A stretch of 64,000 bases of DNA from Candidatus Latescibacterota bacterium (GCA_022827835.1 JAJEIO010000009.1:1-64000); one strand, 5' to 3'; positions 1-9,652 are shown, counted from the stretch's first letter. The notes: a model not told the origin generated them from the sequence alone. Translations and numbers: made by a program.

Positions 1-1
1 C

Positions 2-907
2 GACGGCTTGGAATTGGCCTGCTGGGGAGACCATTTTGAGGTTGACCAAGCCACAGATGCCTATTGCCAGGCCAAGCGCGAACTACTCGCAAAATACGAT
101 CTAGCGCTGTTTTCCATTTCCAATCACCTCGTCGGCCAAGCTGTGTGCGACGCCATCGACAGCCGCCACGAGGCTATCCTGCCCCCGCGCATATTCGGCG
201 ATGGCGACCCAGAGGGCGTGCGTCAGCGCGCGGCCGCAGAGATGATCGCCACGGGGCAAGCAGCCGCCCGGCTCGGGGTTGACGTGGTCAACGGCTTTAC
301 CGGCTCGTCGATCTGGCACCTGCTCTATTCATTCCCGCCAGTATCCCCGGACATGATCGAGGCTGGGTACGCGGATTTTGCCGCGCGCTGGAAACCCATA
401 CTCGACCAATACCAAGCGCTCGGCGTCAAATTCGCGCTAGAGGTTCACCCCACTGAAATCGCCTTTGATATCGCCTCGGCTGAGCGCGCTATCCAAGCAC
501 TCGACGGCCATCCGGCCTTTGGCTTCAACTACGATCCCAGCCACCTCGGCTATCAGGGCGTGGACTACGTCGAGTTCATCTACCGATTCAGCGACCGCAT
601 TTTCCACGTCCACATGAAGGACGTAGGCTGGTCCGCAACGCCGACCGACGCCGGGGTCTTTGGCGGGCACACTGAGTTCGGCGACCGCCGGCGCTATTGG
701 GACTTCCGCTCGTTGGGCCGTGGCAATATCGACTTCGAGGAAATCATCCGCGCCCTCAACCGCATCAACTACCAAGGGCCGCTGTCGGTCGAATGGGAAG
801 ACAGCGGCATGGATCGGGTCCACGGCGCGACAGAAGCGGCCGCTTTTGTCAAACAGGTCGATTTCCCGCCTTCGGACATTGCCTTTGACGCGGCGTTTGA
901 GGATTAG
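2..907 (+). CDS. Sugar phosphate isomerase/epimerase, TIM barrel (5' partial)
   Basis: The frame is open to the left edge, and the residues read just before the first possible start ([14 protein letters not shown]) look like internal sequence of the family, so the true start lies outside the window. It belongs to the xylose isomerase-like TIM-barrel superfamily (AP_endonuc_2 type), cytoplasmic enzymes that usually bind divalent metal and interconvert keto and aldo sugars or epimerise them. Metal-ligand-like segments are visible: ALEVHPTE mid-protein, [19 protein letters not shown] and, near the end, [12 protein letters not shown]. There is no signal peptide in what can be seen. It lies 29 bases upstream of an ABC solute-binding protein gene on the same strand, so the sugar it handles may be imported by that transporter, although that transporter type usually carries peptides. 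The exact substrate cannot be read from the sequence. Confidence 0.85.
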   Translation, partial: DGLELACWGDHFEVDQATDAYCQAKRELLAKYDLALFSISNHLVGQAVCDAIDSRHEAILPPRIFGDGDPEGVRQRAAAEMIATGQAAARLGVDVVNGFTGSSIWHLLYSFPPVSPDMIEAGYADFAARWKPILDQYQALGVKFALEVHPTEIAFDIASAERAIQALDGHPAFGFNYDPSHLGYQGVDYVEFIYRFSDRIFHVHMKDVGWSATPTDAGVFGGHTEFGDRRRYWDFRSLGRGNIDFEEIIRALNRINYQGPLSVEWEDSGMDRVHGATEAAAFVKQVDFPPSDIAFDAAFED

Positions 908-936
908 CGTTGCAGCGTTTTCAAGATGATCCGCCG

Positions 937-2550
937 ATGGACGCAGATGGACGCAGAATAGTAGAAACAAGGCGATCCGCAGCGCGAATTGTTCAATCAT
1001 TCAGGATTGCTGTAGTTGTTGCTGTACTCGTCGCCTGCGGTGGAGAGGAACGGGCGCAGCAGACGTTGGTCTTTGGCCGCGGTTCGGATTCGATCGGGCT
1101 AGATCCGGGGATTGAAAACGACGGCGAATCGTTCAAGGTCTGCGACAACATCTACGAGACCTTGGTGACCTACGACAGCGAGAGCACGGCCGTGGTGCCG
1201 CAGCTTGCGCATTCTTGGGACATCGCGGACGACCAGCTCACGTGGATCTTCCACTTGCGCACGGGGATCCGCTTTCACGACGGCACCCCCTTTAACGCCG
1301 AGGCCATGCTGTTTTCCCTCGGGCGGCAGTTTGACAAAGACCATCCCTTCCACAAGGTCGCCGGTGCGTTCAAGTACTGGCAGGCCATGGGCATGGACGA
1401 CATTGTCGCCGCGCTAGAAGCCCCGGATGATTCGACCTTTGTCGTCCGCCTCAAAGAGCCACATGCCCCCTTCTTGGGGAACTTGGCGATGAACTTCTGC
1501 GCGGCCGTTAGCCCTACCGCGGTGGCTCGTTACGGCCGCGATTACTTCAAAAATCCGGTCGGCACCGGCCCCTTTCGCTTGGTCGAATGGCGCAAGGACG
1601 AGCGCATCGTCTTGGAGCGCAACCCCGATTACTGGGGGCCAAAGCCGCAGCTCGACCGCCTAATTTTCAAGCCTATTCAGGAAGGCTCGATGCGCTTCTT
1701 GGAGCTTTCGCAGGGCACGATTCACGGCTTCGACAACCTCAGTCCTGAGTACATTGAGCCGATCCGCGCTGACCCCAACCTCCAGCTCTTGACGCAGGCG
1801 GGCATGAATACCGGCTACTTGGCTATGAATATGGACAAGAAGCCTTTCGACGATGTGCGGGTGCGCCGGGCCATAAACCACGCCGTGGATAAGCAGGCCC
1901 TGGTGGATAATTTCTACGAGGGCTTGGCCATGCCAGCCAAAAACCCCATCCCGCCGACTTTGTGGAGCTACAACGACACTATTGCGGGCTATGGCTATGA
2001 TCCAGCCAAAGCGCGAGCCTTGCTGGCGGAAGCCGGTTATGCCGACGGCTTTGAAACCGAGCTATGGGCCATGCCGGTACCGCGCCCCTATATGCCGCAG
2101 CCCGGTAAGATTGCCGAGGCGATTCAGGCCGACTTGGAAAAGGTGGGCATTCACGCCCGCATTGTGTCTTGGGAGTGGGGGACGTACTTGGACAAGGTAT
2201 TCGACGGCCAGCACCAGATGGCTTTGTTGGGCTGGACCGGCGACAATGGCGACCCGGACAACTTCCTTTACGTGCTCCTCGACTCAACCGCGGCCATCAA
2301 GCCCGCCCAGAATATCTCCTTCTACCGCAGTGGCGAGCTGCACGACGCGCTCGTGGCGGCCCGTCGCTCCACCGATCGCGACGTGCGCACGCGGCTCTAC
2401 GCCCAGGCGCAGGAAATCGTCCATCGCGACGCGCCTTGGGTGCCGCTAGTACATGCGACGCAGACAGTGGTTTTCCAGCGCCGCGTCACTGGCTTCAAGC
2501 TGCATCCCACGGGCAGCAAGTGGTTCCACAGCACCGCGCTGACGCCTTGA
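937..2550 (+). CDS. ABC transporter substrate-binding lipoprotein, family 5 (DppA/OppA type)
   Basis: About 537 residues, the usual length of family 5 extracellular solute-binding proteins, which capture peptides, nickel chelates or some oligosaccharides and deliver them to a DppBC/OppBC permease. The N-terminus has arginines, a hydrophobic stretch and a lipobox VLVAC at about residue 34, so it is a lipoprotein. Family hallmarks are visible: ETLVTYD, W...LR.GIRFHDGTPFNAEAMLFS, the GTGPFRLVEW segment and NPDYWG. I chose ATG 937; a TTG at 910 is in frame but would only lengthen the n-region. A 12-base tandem repeat (GATGGACGCA-type) sits right at the start codon. The stop is 3 bases before the permease start, so the two are translationally coupled. 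The transported ligand is unknown. Confidence 0.9.
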   Translation: MDADGRRIVETRRSAARIVQSFRIAVVVAVLVACGGEERAQQTLVFGRGSDSIGLDPGIENDGESFKVCDNIYETLVTYDSESTAVVPQLAHSWDIADDQLTWIFHLRTGIRFHDGTPFNAEAMLFSLGRQFDKDHPFHKVAGAFKYWQAMGMDDIVAALEAPDDSTFVVRLKEPHAPFLGNLAMNFCAAVSPTAVARYGRDYFKNPVGTGPFRLVEWRKDERIVLERNPDYWGPKPQLDRLIFKPIQEGSMRFLELSQGTIHGFDNLSPEYIEPIRADPNLQLLTQAGMNTGYLAMNMDKKPFDDVRVRRAINHAVDKQALVDNFYEGLAMPAKNPIPPTLWSYNDTIAGYGYDPAKARALLAEAGYADGFETELWAMPVPRPYMPQPGKIAEAIQADLEKVGIHARIVSWEWGTYLDKVFDGQHQMALLGWTGDNGDPDNFLYVLLDSTAAIKPAQNISFYRSGELHDALVAARRSTDRDVRTRLYAQAQEIVHRDAPWVPLVHATQTVVFQRRVTGFKLHPTGSKWFHSTALTP

Positions 2551-2553
2551 GTC

Positions 2554-3564
2554 ATGCACCGCTTCGTCCTCCGGCGGCTCATCGCGCTCTTGCCGACGCT
2601 GGCGGGAATTTCGCTTTTAGTTTTTCTGATGCTCTACTTGGTGCCGGGCGACCCCGCCCAAGTCATGCTCGGGGAGCGCGCCAATGCCGAGAGCTTGGCC
2701 GAGTTGCGCGCGACTATGGGCCTCGACCAGCCCTTTCACGTGCAGTTTTACCGCTTCTTCACCGGCCTGTTGAGCGGTGACCTCGGTCGCTCGATTCGCA
2801 CTCACGAAAAAATTACCACCGAACTCGTCCAGCGCTTCCCGGCCACCTGCGAGCTAACCTTCGCCAGTATGCTGCTGGCCATGACGGTCGGCATCTCGGC
2901 TGGACTGTGGGCCGCGGTGCGGCGGGGCAAGATCGCCGATCTGCTCAGCATGATCTTGGCCACGGCCGGCATTTCCATTCCCGTGTTTTGGCTGGCCCTG
3001 ATGCTGGTGTTGCTGTTGGCCTTTTACGTGCCGCTTTTTCCGGTGTCCGGCCGCTTGAGCACGCATATCTACTTTGAGCCGATCACCTATTTCTACGTAA
3101 TCGACACCCTTGCGCAGGGCGACTTCGCGGCCTGCGGTGACGTGCTGTGGCACCTTTTCCTGCCGGCCCTGACCTTGGGGACCATTCCCATGGCCGTCAT
3201 CGCGCGTATGACCCGCGCTAGCTTGCTCGACGTTCTCGGCGAGGACTACATCCGCACGGCTTGGGCCAAGGGTCTGCGGGAGCGGGTGGTGATTGTGCGC
3301 CACGCCCTGAAAAACGCCTTTATACCTACGCTTACGGTTATTGCCCTCCAATTCGGCTACCTGCTCGGGGGCGCGGTTATCACCGAGACCATTTTCGCTT
3401 GGCCCGGGGTCGGACGTTGGCTCTTTTTGGCGGTACAGGCGCGCGACTTCCGCGCTGTGCAGGGCGGAGTTTTGCTGCTGGCCACAGTCTTCGTGCTGGC
3501 CAACCTCATCGCCGACATACTCTACGCTTGGCTGGATCCGCGGATACGCTACGACGAGGAATAG
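2554..3564 (+). CDS. ABC transporter permease, DppB/OppB type
   Basis: 336 residues, normal for the first of the two permeases of a peptide/nickel-type importer. The N-terminal segment MHRFVLRRLIALLPTLAGIS is the classic DppB start; about six membrane segments follow. The EAA-like cytoplasmic loop that docks the ATPase is at EDYIRTAWAKGLRERVV. It starts 3 bases after the solute-binding protein stop. The expected second permease (DppC) and the two ATPases do not follow; a strong terminator comes next. A DppC-type permease does occur 8.7 kb away on the other strand (12305-13153), discussed as a possible inversion. Confidence 0.92.
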   Translation: MHRFVLRRLIALLPTLAGISLLVFLMLYLVPGDPAQVMLGERANAESLAELRATMGLDQPFHVQFYRFFTGLLSGDLGRSIRTHEKITTELVQRFPATCELTFASMLLAMTVGISAGLWAAVRRGKIADLLSMILATAGISIPVFWLALMLVLLLAFYVPLFPVSGRLSTHIYFEPITYFYVIDTLAQGDFAACGDVLWHLFLPALTLGTIPMAVIARMTRASLLDVLGEDYIRTAWAKGLRERVVIVRHALKNAFIPTLTVIALQFGYLLGGAVITETIFAWPGVGRWLFLAVQARDFRAVQGGVLLLATVFVLANLIADILYAWLDPRIRYDEE

Positions 3565-3572
3565 GGGAAACA

Positions 3573-3614
3573 AAAAAGTGGAGGCAACGAGCGAGACCGT
3601 TGCCTCCACTTTTT
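3573..3614. terminator. Perfect 17-bp bidirectional intrinsic terminator
   Basis: A perfect inverted repeat with 17-base arms (3573-3589 and 3598-3614) and an 8-base loop. The stem starts AAAAAGTGGAGGC and ends GCCTCCACTTTTT, so it has an A-tract on one side and a T-tract on the other. It sits between convergent genes, 8 bases after the DppB stop and 38 bases beyond the spondin gene stop, and should end transcription in both directions. Confidence 0.93.
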
Positions 3615-3652
3615 GTGTTTAACAGTGCCTATGCCGCTGGCACTGCGTTGTT

Positions 3653-5740
3653 TCAGCCACCAGAAGAGGTGATGGTGATGCGAACGATATCGGCCACGGC
3701 CGGATAGGTGAACCCATCATCGACTAAGCGCACTACGCCTCCCTCGTCCGCGCCGGTGTTGGCTCCGGCTTGACGCGGTGCTTGATTCGCGCCCACGCCC
3801 GGCTCCTCGTTGACTTCTGTACCGGCATCCCACAGCCCGATCTGATCGGTGATGTCGCCGCTTATAGGCAGGCGATCGTCGGTGAACAGGGCGATGCCGG
3901 TGTCACCGGGTGACAAGAACAGGTCGTTGGATTGCACGTACATGGTGGCAAAAGACAGCCGGTCGCCCGGACGGGCAACGAAGGTGAATTCATAGGCATT
4001 GCCCGGCGTCAGCGGCCCAGGGCCGTCGGCTCCCACCGGCGTGGCAAACACGCCGCTGTTTCTCGCTAGGTTCGCGGCTAGCTCGGCGGGACTGCCATCT
4101 TCGGCGAGTGCTTCAAGTCCTGCGCCGCGATCGGGCTGGCCGTCGGTGAAGAAAGGGGTTCCGCCGCGCTGGGCGACCCACGCGCCGGGCGCGAGGACGG
4201 TGCCGAGGTTTTCGATCCGCATGGTGAATTGTGCTGGAGTGCGCGATTCTGCCGAGCCAGCAGCCGGATCGGAAGATAAGGTCCGCGCGGAAGTGATGGG
4301 CCCTTCAGGGATGTCGTCTCCGTCGGCATCCCCCTCGCCGTCGGCATCGCCCTCGCCATCACCGTCTCCGTCGGCATCGCCCTCGCCATCGGCATCACCA
4401 TCGGCATCGCCGTCGGCATCCCCCTCGCCGTCGGTCTCAACATCTCCGTCGGCATCACCCTCGCCGTCGGCATCCCCCTCGCCGTCCATGCCGCCGTCCT
4501 CAGCCGCCGCGATAATATCAGCGATGTCGTAAGGTACCCCAACGGTAATGGTGCCGGTCACAGATGGCTCAGTTCCAGACACATCGACCAGAAGGTCTAA
4601 CGATACCGTACCATTGAACGCACCAGAAGCGGTTATCTCACCAGTCACGGGAATGCGCGGGAACTGATCTTCGCCCACGTTCAGAGTGCCGTTGAGCACC
4701 AGCGTTCCGTCTGGCGAATAATCCGTTAACACCCACTCGTTGCCCGCGATGGTCAACGTGCCACCGCTGGCTCCGGGAATCGTCGTCTCATCCGAGATGA
4801 GCGCGACCAAGAGGGCGTCCTGAAAGTAGCCTATCAGCGCATTGGTCAGGATAAGGACATCGGGGGTTATCACAACATCGAGCCCATCGTCCATGCTTCC
4901 GTCATCGTCCATGCTTCCGTCGTCCATGCTTCCGTCATCGTCCACGCTTCCGTCATCGTCTACGCTTCCGTCATCGTCCATGCTTCCGTCATCGTCCATG
5001 TCGCTAAGGGGTACGCCGCCTTCGGAGGTGATGGTGACAATCACCATCTCAGCTACGGCCGGATAGGTGTATCCGTCGTCCACTAAGCGCACCGCACCGC
5101 CTTCATCTGCACCGGTGTTGGGACCAGCCTGCCGCGGCGCTTGGTTTTCACCCACGCCCGGCTCCTCGTTGACTTCCGTACCGGCGTCCCACAGCCCGAT
5201 CAGAGTGGTGACGTCGTCGCTTATCGGCTGGCCGCCGCTGGTGAACAGCCCAATGCCGGTGTCATTGGGTGCTAGGAAAAGGTCGTTGGACTGCACGTAC
5301 ATGGTGGCAAAAGACAGCCGGTCGCCCGGCCGGGCCGTGAAGCTGAACTCATAGGCGTTGTCTGGCGTCAGCGGACCAGGGCCGTCGGCTCCCACTGGCG
5401 TGGTGAAGACACCGCTGTTTCTGGAGAGGCTCGTCGCCAGTTCCGCTGGATTGCCGTCTTCGGCGAGGGCTTCGAGTCCCGCGCCGCGGTCGGGCTGGCC
5501 GTCGATGAACAGGGGCGTTCCCCCGCGCTGCACGACCCATGCACCGGGCGCGAGGAGCGTACCGATGTTTTCGATCCGCACTGTGAAGTCCGCTGGCTCG
5601 CGCGGTTCAGGCAAGCCAGCAACTGGCTCAGTAGAGACCACCGGCTTACCTGCTCTGTCCGCGGTCGAGGATAGGGGGTCTCGGTCTGCACAGGCGGCGA
5701 ACAAGACGGCCCCAACGCAGACAGCGTAAAACAGTTTCAT
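3653..5740 (-). CDS. Spondin-domain lipoprotein with two spondin_N domains and acidic Asp/Gly repeats
   Basis: 695 residues. The signal peptide MKLFYAVCVGAVLFAAC ends in a lipobox, so the product is probably an outer-membrane lipoprotein; an AGGAGA ribosome site precedes the ATG. Two spondin_N domains (about residues 49-242 and 503-695) share the family core: LAPGAWVVQ, GAGLEALAEDG, PVGADGPGPL, LSFATMYVQSNDLF and LWDAGTEVNEEPGVG. Between them lie an acidic DDDGS-type repeat (about 248-290), a beta-rich middle region of about 125 residues, and a second DGEGDADG-type repeat (about 417-480). The Asp/Gly repeats resemble calcium-binding linkers. Spondin_N domains in bacteria are thought to be extracellular binding modules; the ligand is unknown. 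The two copies are also close at DNA level, so this is an internal duplication. Confidence 0.88.
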   Translation of the reverse strand: MKLFYAVCVGAVLFAACADRDPLSSTADRAGKPVVSTEPVAGLPEPREPADFTVRIENIGTLLAPGAWVVQRGGTPLFIDGQPDRGAGLEALAEDGNPAELATSLSRNSGVFTTPVGADGPGPLTPDNAYEFSFTARPGDRLSFATMYVQSNDLFLAPNDTGIGLFTSGGQPISDDVTTLIGLWDAGTEVNEEPGVGENQAPRQAGPNTGADEGGAVRLVDDGYTYPAVAEMVIVTITSEGGVPLSDMDDDGSMDDDGSVDDDGSVDDDGSMDDGSMDDDGSMDDGLDVVITPDVLILTNALIGYFQDALLVALISDETTIPGASGGTLTIAGNEWVLTDYSPDGTLVLNGTLNVGEDQFPRIPVTGEITASGAFNGTVSLDLLVDVSGTEPSVTGTITVGVPYDIADIIAAAEDGGMDGEGDADGEGDADGDVETDGEGDADGDADGDADGEGDADGDGDGEGDADGEGDADGDDIPEGPITSARTLSSDPAAGSAESRTPAQFTMRIENLGTVLAPGAWVAQRGGTPFFTDGQPDRGAGLEALAEDGSPAELAANLARNSGVFATPVGADGPGPLTPGNAYEFTFVARPGDRLSFATMYVQSNDLFLSPGDTGIALFTDDRLPISGDITDQIGLWDAGTEVNEEPGVGANQAPRQAGANTGADEGGVVRLVDDGFTYPAVADIVRITITSSGG
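3656..4234 (-). repeat. Internal gene duplication, C-terminal spondin copy
   Basis: This segment encodes the second spondin_N domain and matches 5018-5596, which encodes the first, in the same orientation. Long stretches such as the GTACATGGTGGCAAAAGACA segment and the part coding for WDAGTEVNEEPGVG are nearly identical between copies. Unequal recombination between the copies would delete the two acidic repeats and the middle domain in frame. Confidence 0.85.
4310..4500 (-). repeat. Short tandem repeat coding for DGEGDADG units
   Basis: An array of degenerate 6- and 12-base units (TCGCCGTCGGCATC-like on the + strand) coding on the minus strand for alternating Asp-Gly, Glu-Gly and Asp-Ala-Asp-Gly. 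The unit length is a multiple of three, so length changes keep the reading frame. A long open frame on the opposite strand here (Pro-Ser-rich) is only a by-product of the repeat. Confidence 0.85.
4880..5012 (-). repeat. Short tandem repeat coding for DDDGSM/DDDGSV units
   Basis: Repeats of the 18-base unit TTCCGTCATCGTCCATGC (or CTACGC), with occasional 15-base shortened units, coding for D-D-D-G-S-M/V. Copies differ by single bases and by loss of one Asp codon, the pattern expected from slippage or unequal crossing over. Confidence 0.88.
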
Positions 5741-5822
5741 GGAAAATTCTCCTGAAAAGGGTTTATGGAGTTCTATCTATTAGAACTCACCTAGAGCCTA
5801 CATAGTTTCAAAAAGCGATGCG

Positions 5823-6959
5823 TTAGACCTGCGTCCACGCGCCGCTGTTGTTGGACGATTCTACGGCGGCTGCGACGAATTTCATACCTGCTACGCCCTC
5901 TTCCACGCCCGGATGCGGAAAGGCCGCGGGCACATCTTGTTCGCCACGACGCGCGCGGATGAGTCGCTCGATGGTGGTGTGGAGGTTGGCGAGGGCTGGG
6001 AAGAAGTCCTCGTGGTGTCCCGAGGGGACCCGCAAGTACGAGGCGACCGACGCGGGCAGGTCGAATTCAGCGCCAGTCCAGTAGGTAATGTCGCGGCCAT
6101 CGCCGTGGCGCACCAGCAGGCATTCGGCCCGCTCCTGATGCCATTCGATGGAGCCTTTGGTACCGAAGACGCGGAAGCCGTTGTCGTTGCGGTAGCCAAC
6201 CGCGATCTGAGTGGCCGTGATCAGCGCGGTGCCGCCGTTTTCCAGTTCGCCGATTACGTTGAAGTCGTCGTCGAGTACGCGGCCTTCGACAAAGGTGTTG
6301 AGCCGTGCCGAGACCCGCTCGACAGCCAGCCCGGTTGCCCAAGTCGCGGCGATAAAGGCGTGCGTGCCAATGTCGCCCCCGCAATTGGAAATGCCCGTGC
6401 GCGCGGGATCGGTGCGCCAGGACGCCTGCTGCTGGCCGGTCTGTTCGAGGGCCGTGGCCAGCCAGCCCTGATTGTACCAGGAAACCACCTTGCGGACTTG
6501 GCCGATCTGGCCGCTGTGGATCATTTCCTTGGCCAGCATCATCATGGGGTGGCCCGTGTAGGTATGGGCCAGCACAAAGGGCACCTGCTCGCGCTCGACG
6601 ATTTGGGCCAAATTTTCGGCTTCGGCAACCGTCATGGTGATGGGCTTTTCGCAGAGCACTGGGATGCCGGCCTGCAAAAAGGCTTTGGCTGGCTCGTAGT
6701 GGGCGAAGTTGGGCGTGACGATGGTGACGTAATCGAGGGCTTGCTCGCCGTTTTGCACCGCCTCTAACAGCGCCTGATAGGTGGGATAGCCCTCGATGCC
6801 GTAGTCGTCGGCCGCGCGCATGGCCGCCTCTGGGTTGGAGCGCAGTGCGCCAGCGACCAATTCGCGGCTGGCATCGAGCGCGATGGCGCGGTTGTGGACC
6901 ATGCCGAAAAAGGAATCAGGGCCGCCGCCGCCGATCATGCCTACTCTGAGTTTGCTCAT
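5823..6959 (-). CDS. Gfo/Idh/MocA family oxidoreductase
   Basis: 378 residues. A strong GGGGAGG ribosome site lies just upstream of ATG 6959; the frame runs further upstream but without family sequence. The Rossmann motif is at the start (VGMIGGGGPDSFFG), followed by the conserved EKP of the family in VLCEKPITMTVAEAE, which contacts the nicotinamide. The second, beta-sheet domain has DIGTHAF with the usual catalytic His region. These cytoplasmic enzymes oxidise, reduce or epimerise sugars, inositols or related polyols using NAD(P). No transport gene is directly coupled; it is separated by 82 bases from the M6 protease gene upstream, so it may belong to the same transcript. The substrate is unknown. 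Confidence 0.92.
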   Translation of the reverse strand: MSKLRVGMIGGGGPDSFFGMVHNRAIALDASRELVAGALRSNPEAAMRAADDYGIEGYPTYQALLEAVQNGEQALDYVTIVTPNFAHYEPAKAFLQAGIPVLCEKPITMTVAEAENLAQIVEREQVPFVLAHTYTGHPMMMLAKEMIHSGQIGQVRKVVSWYNQGWLATALEQTGQQQASWRTDPARTGISNCGGDIGTHAFIAATWATGLAVERVSARLNTFVEGRVLDDDFNVIGELENGGTALITATQIAVGYRNDNGFRVFGTKGSIEWHQERAECLLVRHGDGRDITYWTGAEFDLPASVASYLRVPSGHHEDFFPALANLHTTIERLIRARRGEQDVPAAFPHPGVEEGVAGMKFVAAAVESSNNSGAWTQV

Positions 6960-7041
6960 GTAATTTCCTCCCCGAAATGTATGATTGGAATACCCTCTTC
7001 TAAGTACGCATGAGGGCCTAAAACTGTCAAACGATTCAGTG

Positions 7042-9585
7042 CTATTTGAGTAGAACCATCGGCCGCACTTGATGGAAGGGGCCAGCGGCGAACCGATAGA
7101 AATAAATACCCGTTGCCACAGGGCTACCCCGGTCGTCTTGGCCATCCCAGGTTACCCGGTGCGTCCCCGCCGCCTGCGTAGCGTTGACTAATTGGCGCAC
7201 TGGCTGGCCGATGGCGTTGAATACAGTCAGCCGCACCCGCGCCTCTTGCGGTAAGCGATAGACGATTTGCGTCTCTGCGTTGAAGGGATTGGGGAAATTG
7301 CGCAACAGTGCGAAGTTGTCCGGCAAGGCGGTCGGTGCGTCAGCCACGACGATCGCAAAGGTATCCCACCATATCGGGACGCCGTCTTTTTCGATGTGTA
7401 CTGTAAACTCCACTTCCGTTCCGGCCGTAGCCTCTTCAATCAGTATCGGGTCTGGGCCGAAGAAGAAGACGTTCTTTTGGCCTGGGGGAAAGGAAACAGT
7501 GCGCGAACGGCCAGCACCGCTGGATGGATGCAGCAGCGGGTTATTCCACTCGATAAAAGTGCGCACATTGGCGAGAAAGGTGAGTGGCGAGTGATTTTCG
7601 ACCTTCAAGGCCAGTGGGATTCGCACTCCTGGCGCAAAGGTGTCGCGGCGAGCGGCTTCTTCGGCTTGGGCGGAGAGAAAGCCGTGAATGACCAAATTTT
7701 CCGCCGCAGGCACCCCCTCAACCACTAGGCCGCGCACTGCGTCAACAATCTCGTAGCTGCCTATGGGAAAGGTCAGTTCGCTAGTCGGGCTTGGCGCGAT
7801 AAAAATCCCGGCCCATTGCTCTCCCGGGATCGCGGCCAGAAAGCGCGTGGTATCGGGGTGGACGTGCAGGGTATTGGCTATCTGCGAGATTGCGGCCGAG
7901 CGGATGACGAAGTCGCCGTGTACGTGAATCTCGGTCCGTTCTGGATCCAACCCCATCTGCAGGCGGTCCGATCCGGCCACCCTGATCTGGGTATTGCGGA
8001 AAACCACGAGTCGGCCGGCGGGCGCAACCGTCAGATCGCCATCAATCAGCACCTCACCCGCCCAGTGCACTTCCTCGCGCAATACCCCTCCCCAGCGCGG
8101 CATCACCACATCTAGCGCCAATCCGTCGCCGTCCGGACGCATATTTTGCAGGGCTAGGCCCGTGGTCGCTTGGCTGAGCGTCGGCGTGGCCAGTGTCGAG
8201 GGATTGGTCTCGACGGCGAGACGGCGATAGCGCACTCCATCGAATAGATCGCTCGCGTCGCCGAGATTGCCGCCCCGGGCACGGGCGTAAGAAGCGTCGT
8301 GTGCCCAGAAGTCGAGATTGTCGCGGCCGGCGAAGGGGTTGGCCGTCTGGCCTAGGGGAAAGCCGGCGTCGGCGTATTGCCCGTCGGCTGCAACTAGGTC
8401 CAGGTGTTTGCGGCGTTCGTCGTCATTGTCGAAGACTTGGGGCCGGACGTGCCAGACCAGCAGCCCAGAGGCAGGTTCGCCTCGGTGGTAGTAGTAGTTT
8501 TCCCGCCCGCGATATTCCAGCAGCAAATACTCCGTCCACAGGGTATTGTTATTCGGCGTCTCGGCGCGCAACGGAATTTTGTATATCGCGCCGCCGGAGT
8601 ACAAATCGCGCACCCGCAGATCCCAACTGTCGCGCTCGACCAAGATCAGCCGCTCGTTTTTCGCGCCGATCCAACCCAATTGCTCTAGACTGCGGGCGCT
8701 GAAGGCTGCTGGACCGCTCATGCCATCCCAGCCATGCGCTCCCCAGCCCATTAAGCCCCAGCGGCCAATGCCGGCGCTGTCCTCGGCCGGATTTTGGGTG
8801 GGGTTTTTGAGGAAGGAGGTGTCGAAAAAATCGGGTAGTCCTAGGCTGTGCCCAAACTCATGGGCCATCACCCCCACGGTCTGGGCGAAGTTGCCGGTCT
8901 CTTGAATCGCTCCCTGCGACGGCAGACCGCTGACGCGGATGGGGCTGCCGTCGGGGCCAAGTGCCCGGGATACAAAAGGTTTTTCTTCCAAGCCCAAGCT
9001 CACCAACCCCGTCGCCGAGCCAAACAAAAAGCCGTTGGGCACCGACTGCATGTTGATGAAGATATAATCGACCCAGCCGTCGTCGTCGCCGGAGTTAGGG
9101 ACGCCGTCGGGGCCGTCGTTGTCAAAGCGCGCCAAGTCGATTTGGGCATCGACTTGGGCGAGGATTTCGCGCGCGAAATCTCCGTAGCGACCGCGCTGGC
9201 CCGGGGCGTCGGCCAAATAGGCGGATGCTGCTTGTGCGGCGGCCAAGCGTTGCGGCAGAACCTCGCCGGCGATTGCGAGTTGACCGAAGGACATCGCGTG
9301 ATAGAAGTGGGCAAAGCTCCCCTCGCGCTCGGGGTCAAAGAGCTGGTCAGCCCACGCGGGCACGGGTGTAGGTTCTTCATCGGCGAAACGGGCGAAGACT
9401 GCCAGGACGTAGATTGAACCTCTCGCAGACAGCACGGGTAGCCGCACATCGCTGGCGATTTTGGCGGCGGACAGCGGCTCGTCCGCCGCGTGTCCGCCGC
9501 AGAGAAATGCTTGAGCTCCAAGCGTGGAGACTGCACAGAGGGCAATGCAGCAAGCAATCAGCAAATGTCTCAAGCTAAGGTCCAC
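7042..9585 (-). CDS. Secreted M6-family (immune inhibitor A-like) metalloprotease with C-terminal sorting-type domain
   Basis: 847 residues from GTG 9585, chosen because it places the signal peptide (LSLRHLLIACCIALCAVSTLGAQA) at the N-terminus; an in-frame ATG at 9684 would add 33 residues, overlap the previous gene and has no ribosome site. The zinc motif is MAHEFGHSLGLPD (about residues 240-252), as in M6 peptidases that break down extracellular proteins. The protease part is followed by beta-rich modules. The last about 90 residues (starting near LLRNFPNPFNAETQI and ending in TGIYFYRFAAG) are a FlgD/Por-type C-terminal Ig-like domain that in FCB bacteria is often a secretion or surface-anchoring signal. 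It is the last gene of a probable unit with the two lipoprotein genes upstream. Confidence 0.9.
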   Translation of the reverse strand: MDLSLRHLLIACCIALCAVSTLGAQAFLCGGHAADEPLSAAKIASDVRLPVLSARGSIYVLAVFARFADEEPTPVPAWADQLFDPEREGSFAHFYHAMSFGQLAIAGEVLPQRLAAAQAASAYLADAPGQRGRYGDFAREILAQVDAQIDLARFDNDGPDGVPNSGDDDGWVDYIFINMQSVPNGFLFGSATGLVSLGLEEKPFVSRALGPDGSPIRVSGLPSQGAIQETGNFAQTVGVMAHEFGHSLGLPDFFDTSFLKNPTQNPAEDSAGIGRWGLMGWGAHGWDGMSGPAAFSARSLEQLGWIGAKNERLILVERDSWDLRVRDLYSGGAIYKIPLRAETPNNNTLWTEYLLLEYRGRENYYYHRGEPASGLLVWHVRPQVFDNDDERRKHLDLVAADGQYADAGFPLGQTANPFAGRDNLDFWAHDASYARARGGNLGDASDLFDGVRYRRLAVETNPSTLATPTLSQATTGLALQNMRPDGDGLALDVVMPRWGGVLREEVHWAGEVLIDGDLTVAPAGRLVVFRNTQIRVAGSDRLQMGLDPERTEIHVHGDFVIRSAAISQIANTLHVHPDTTRFLAAIPGEQWAGIFIAPSPTSELTFPIGSYEIVDAVRGLVVEGVPAAENLVIHGFLSAQAEEAARRDTFAPGVRIPLALKVENHSPLTFLANVRTFIEWNNPLLHPSSGAGRSRTVSFPPGQKNVFFFGPDPILIEEATAGTEVEFTVHIEKDGVPIWWDTFAIVVADAPTALPDNFALLRNFPNPFNAETQIVYRLPQEARVRLTVFNAIGQPVRQLVNATQAAGTHRVTWDGQDDRGSPVATGIYFYRFAAGPFHQVRPMVLLK

Positions 9586-9652
9586 TTGTCTTTTGCTCCG
9601 TTTGGCTGCTAAGAGGGAGGCCTCCTCTATCCTTATGTCACCACACCCCGTT

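Noticed and set aside
3999..4532. Long open frame on the plus strand rich in Pro-Ser-Ala
   Set aside because: It runs opposite to the acidic repeat of the spondin lipoprotein and its composition follows from that repeat; no ribosome site or family match.
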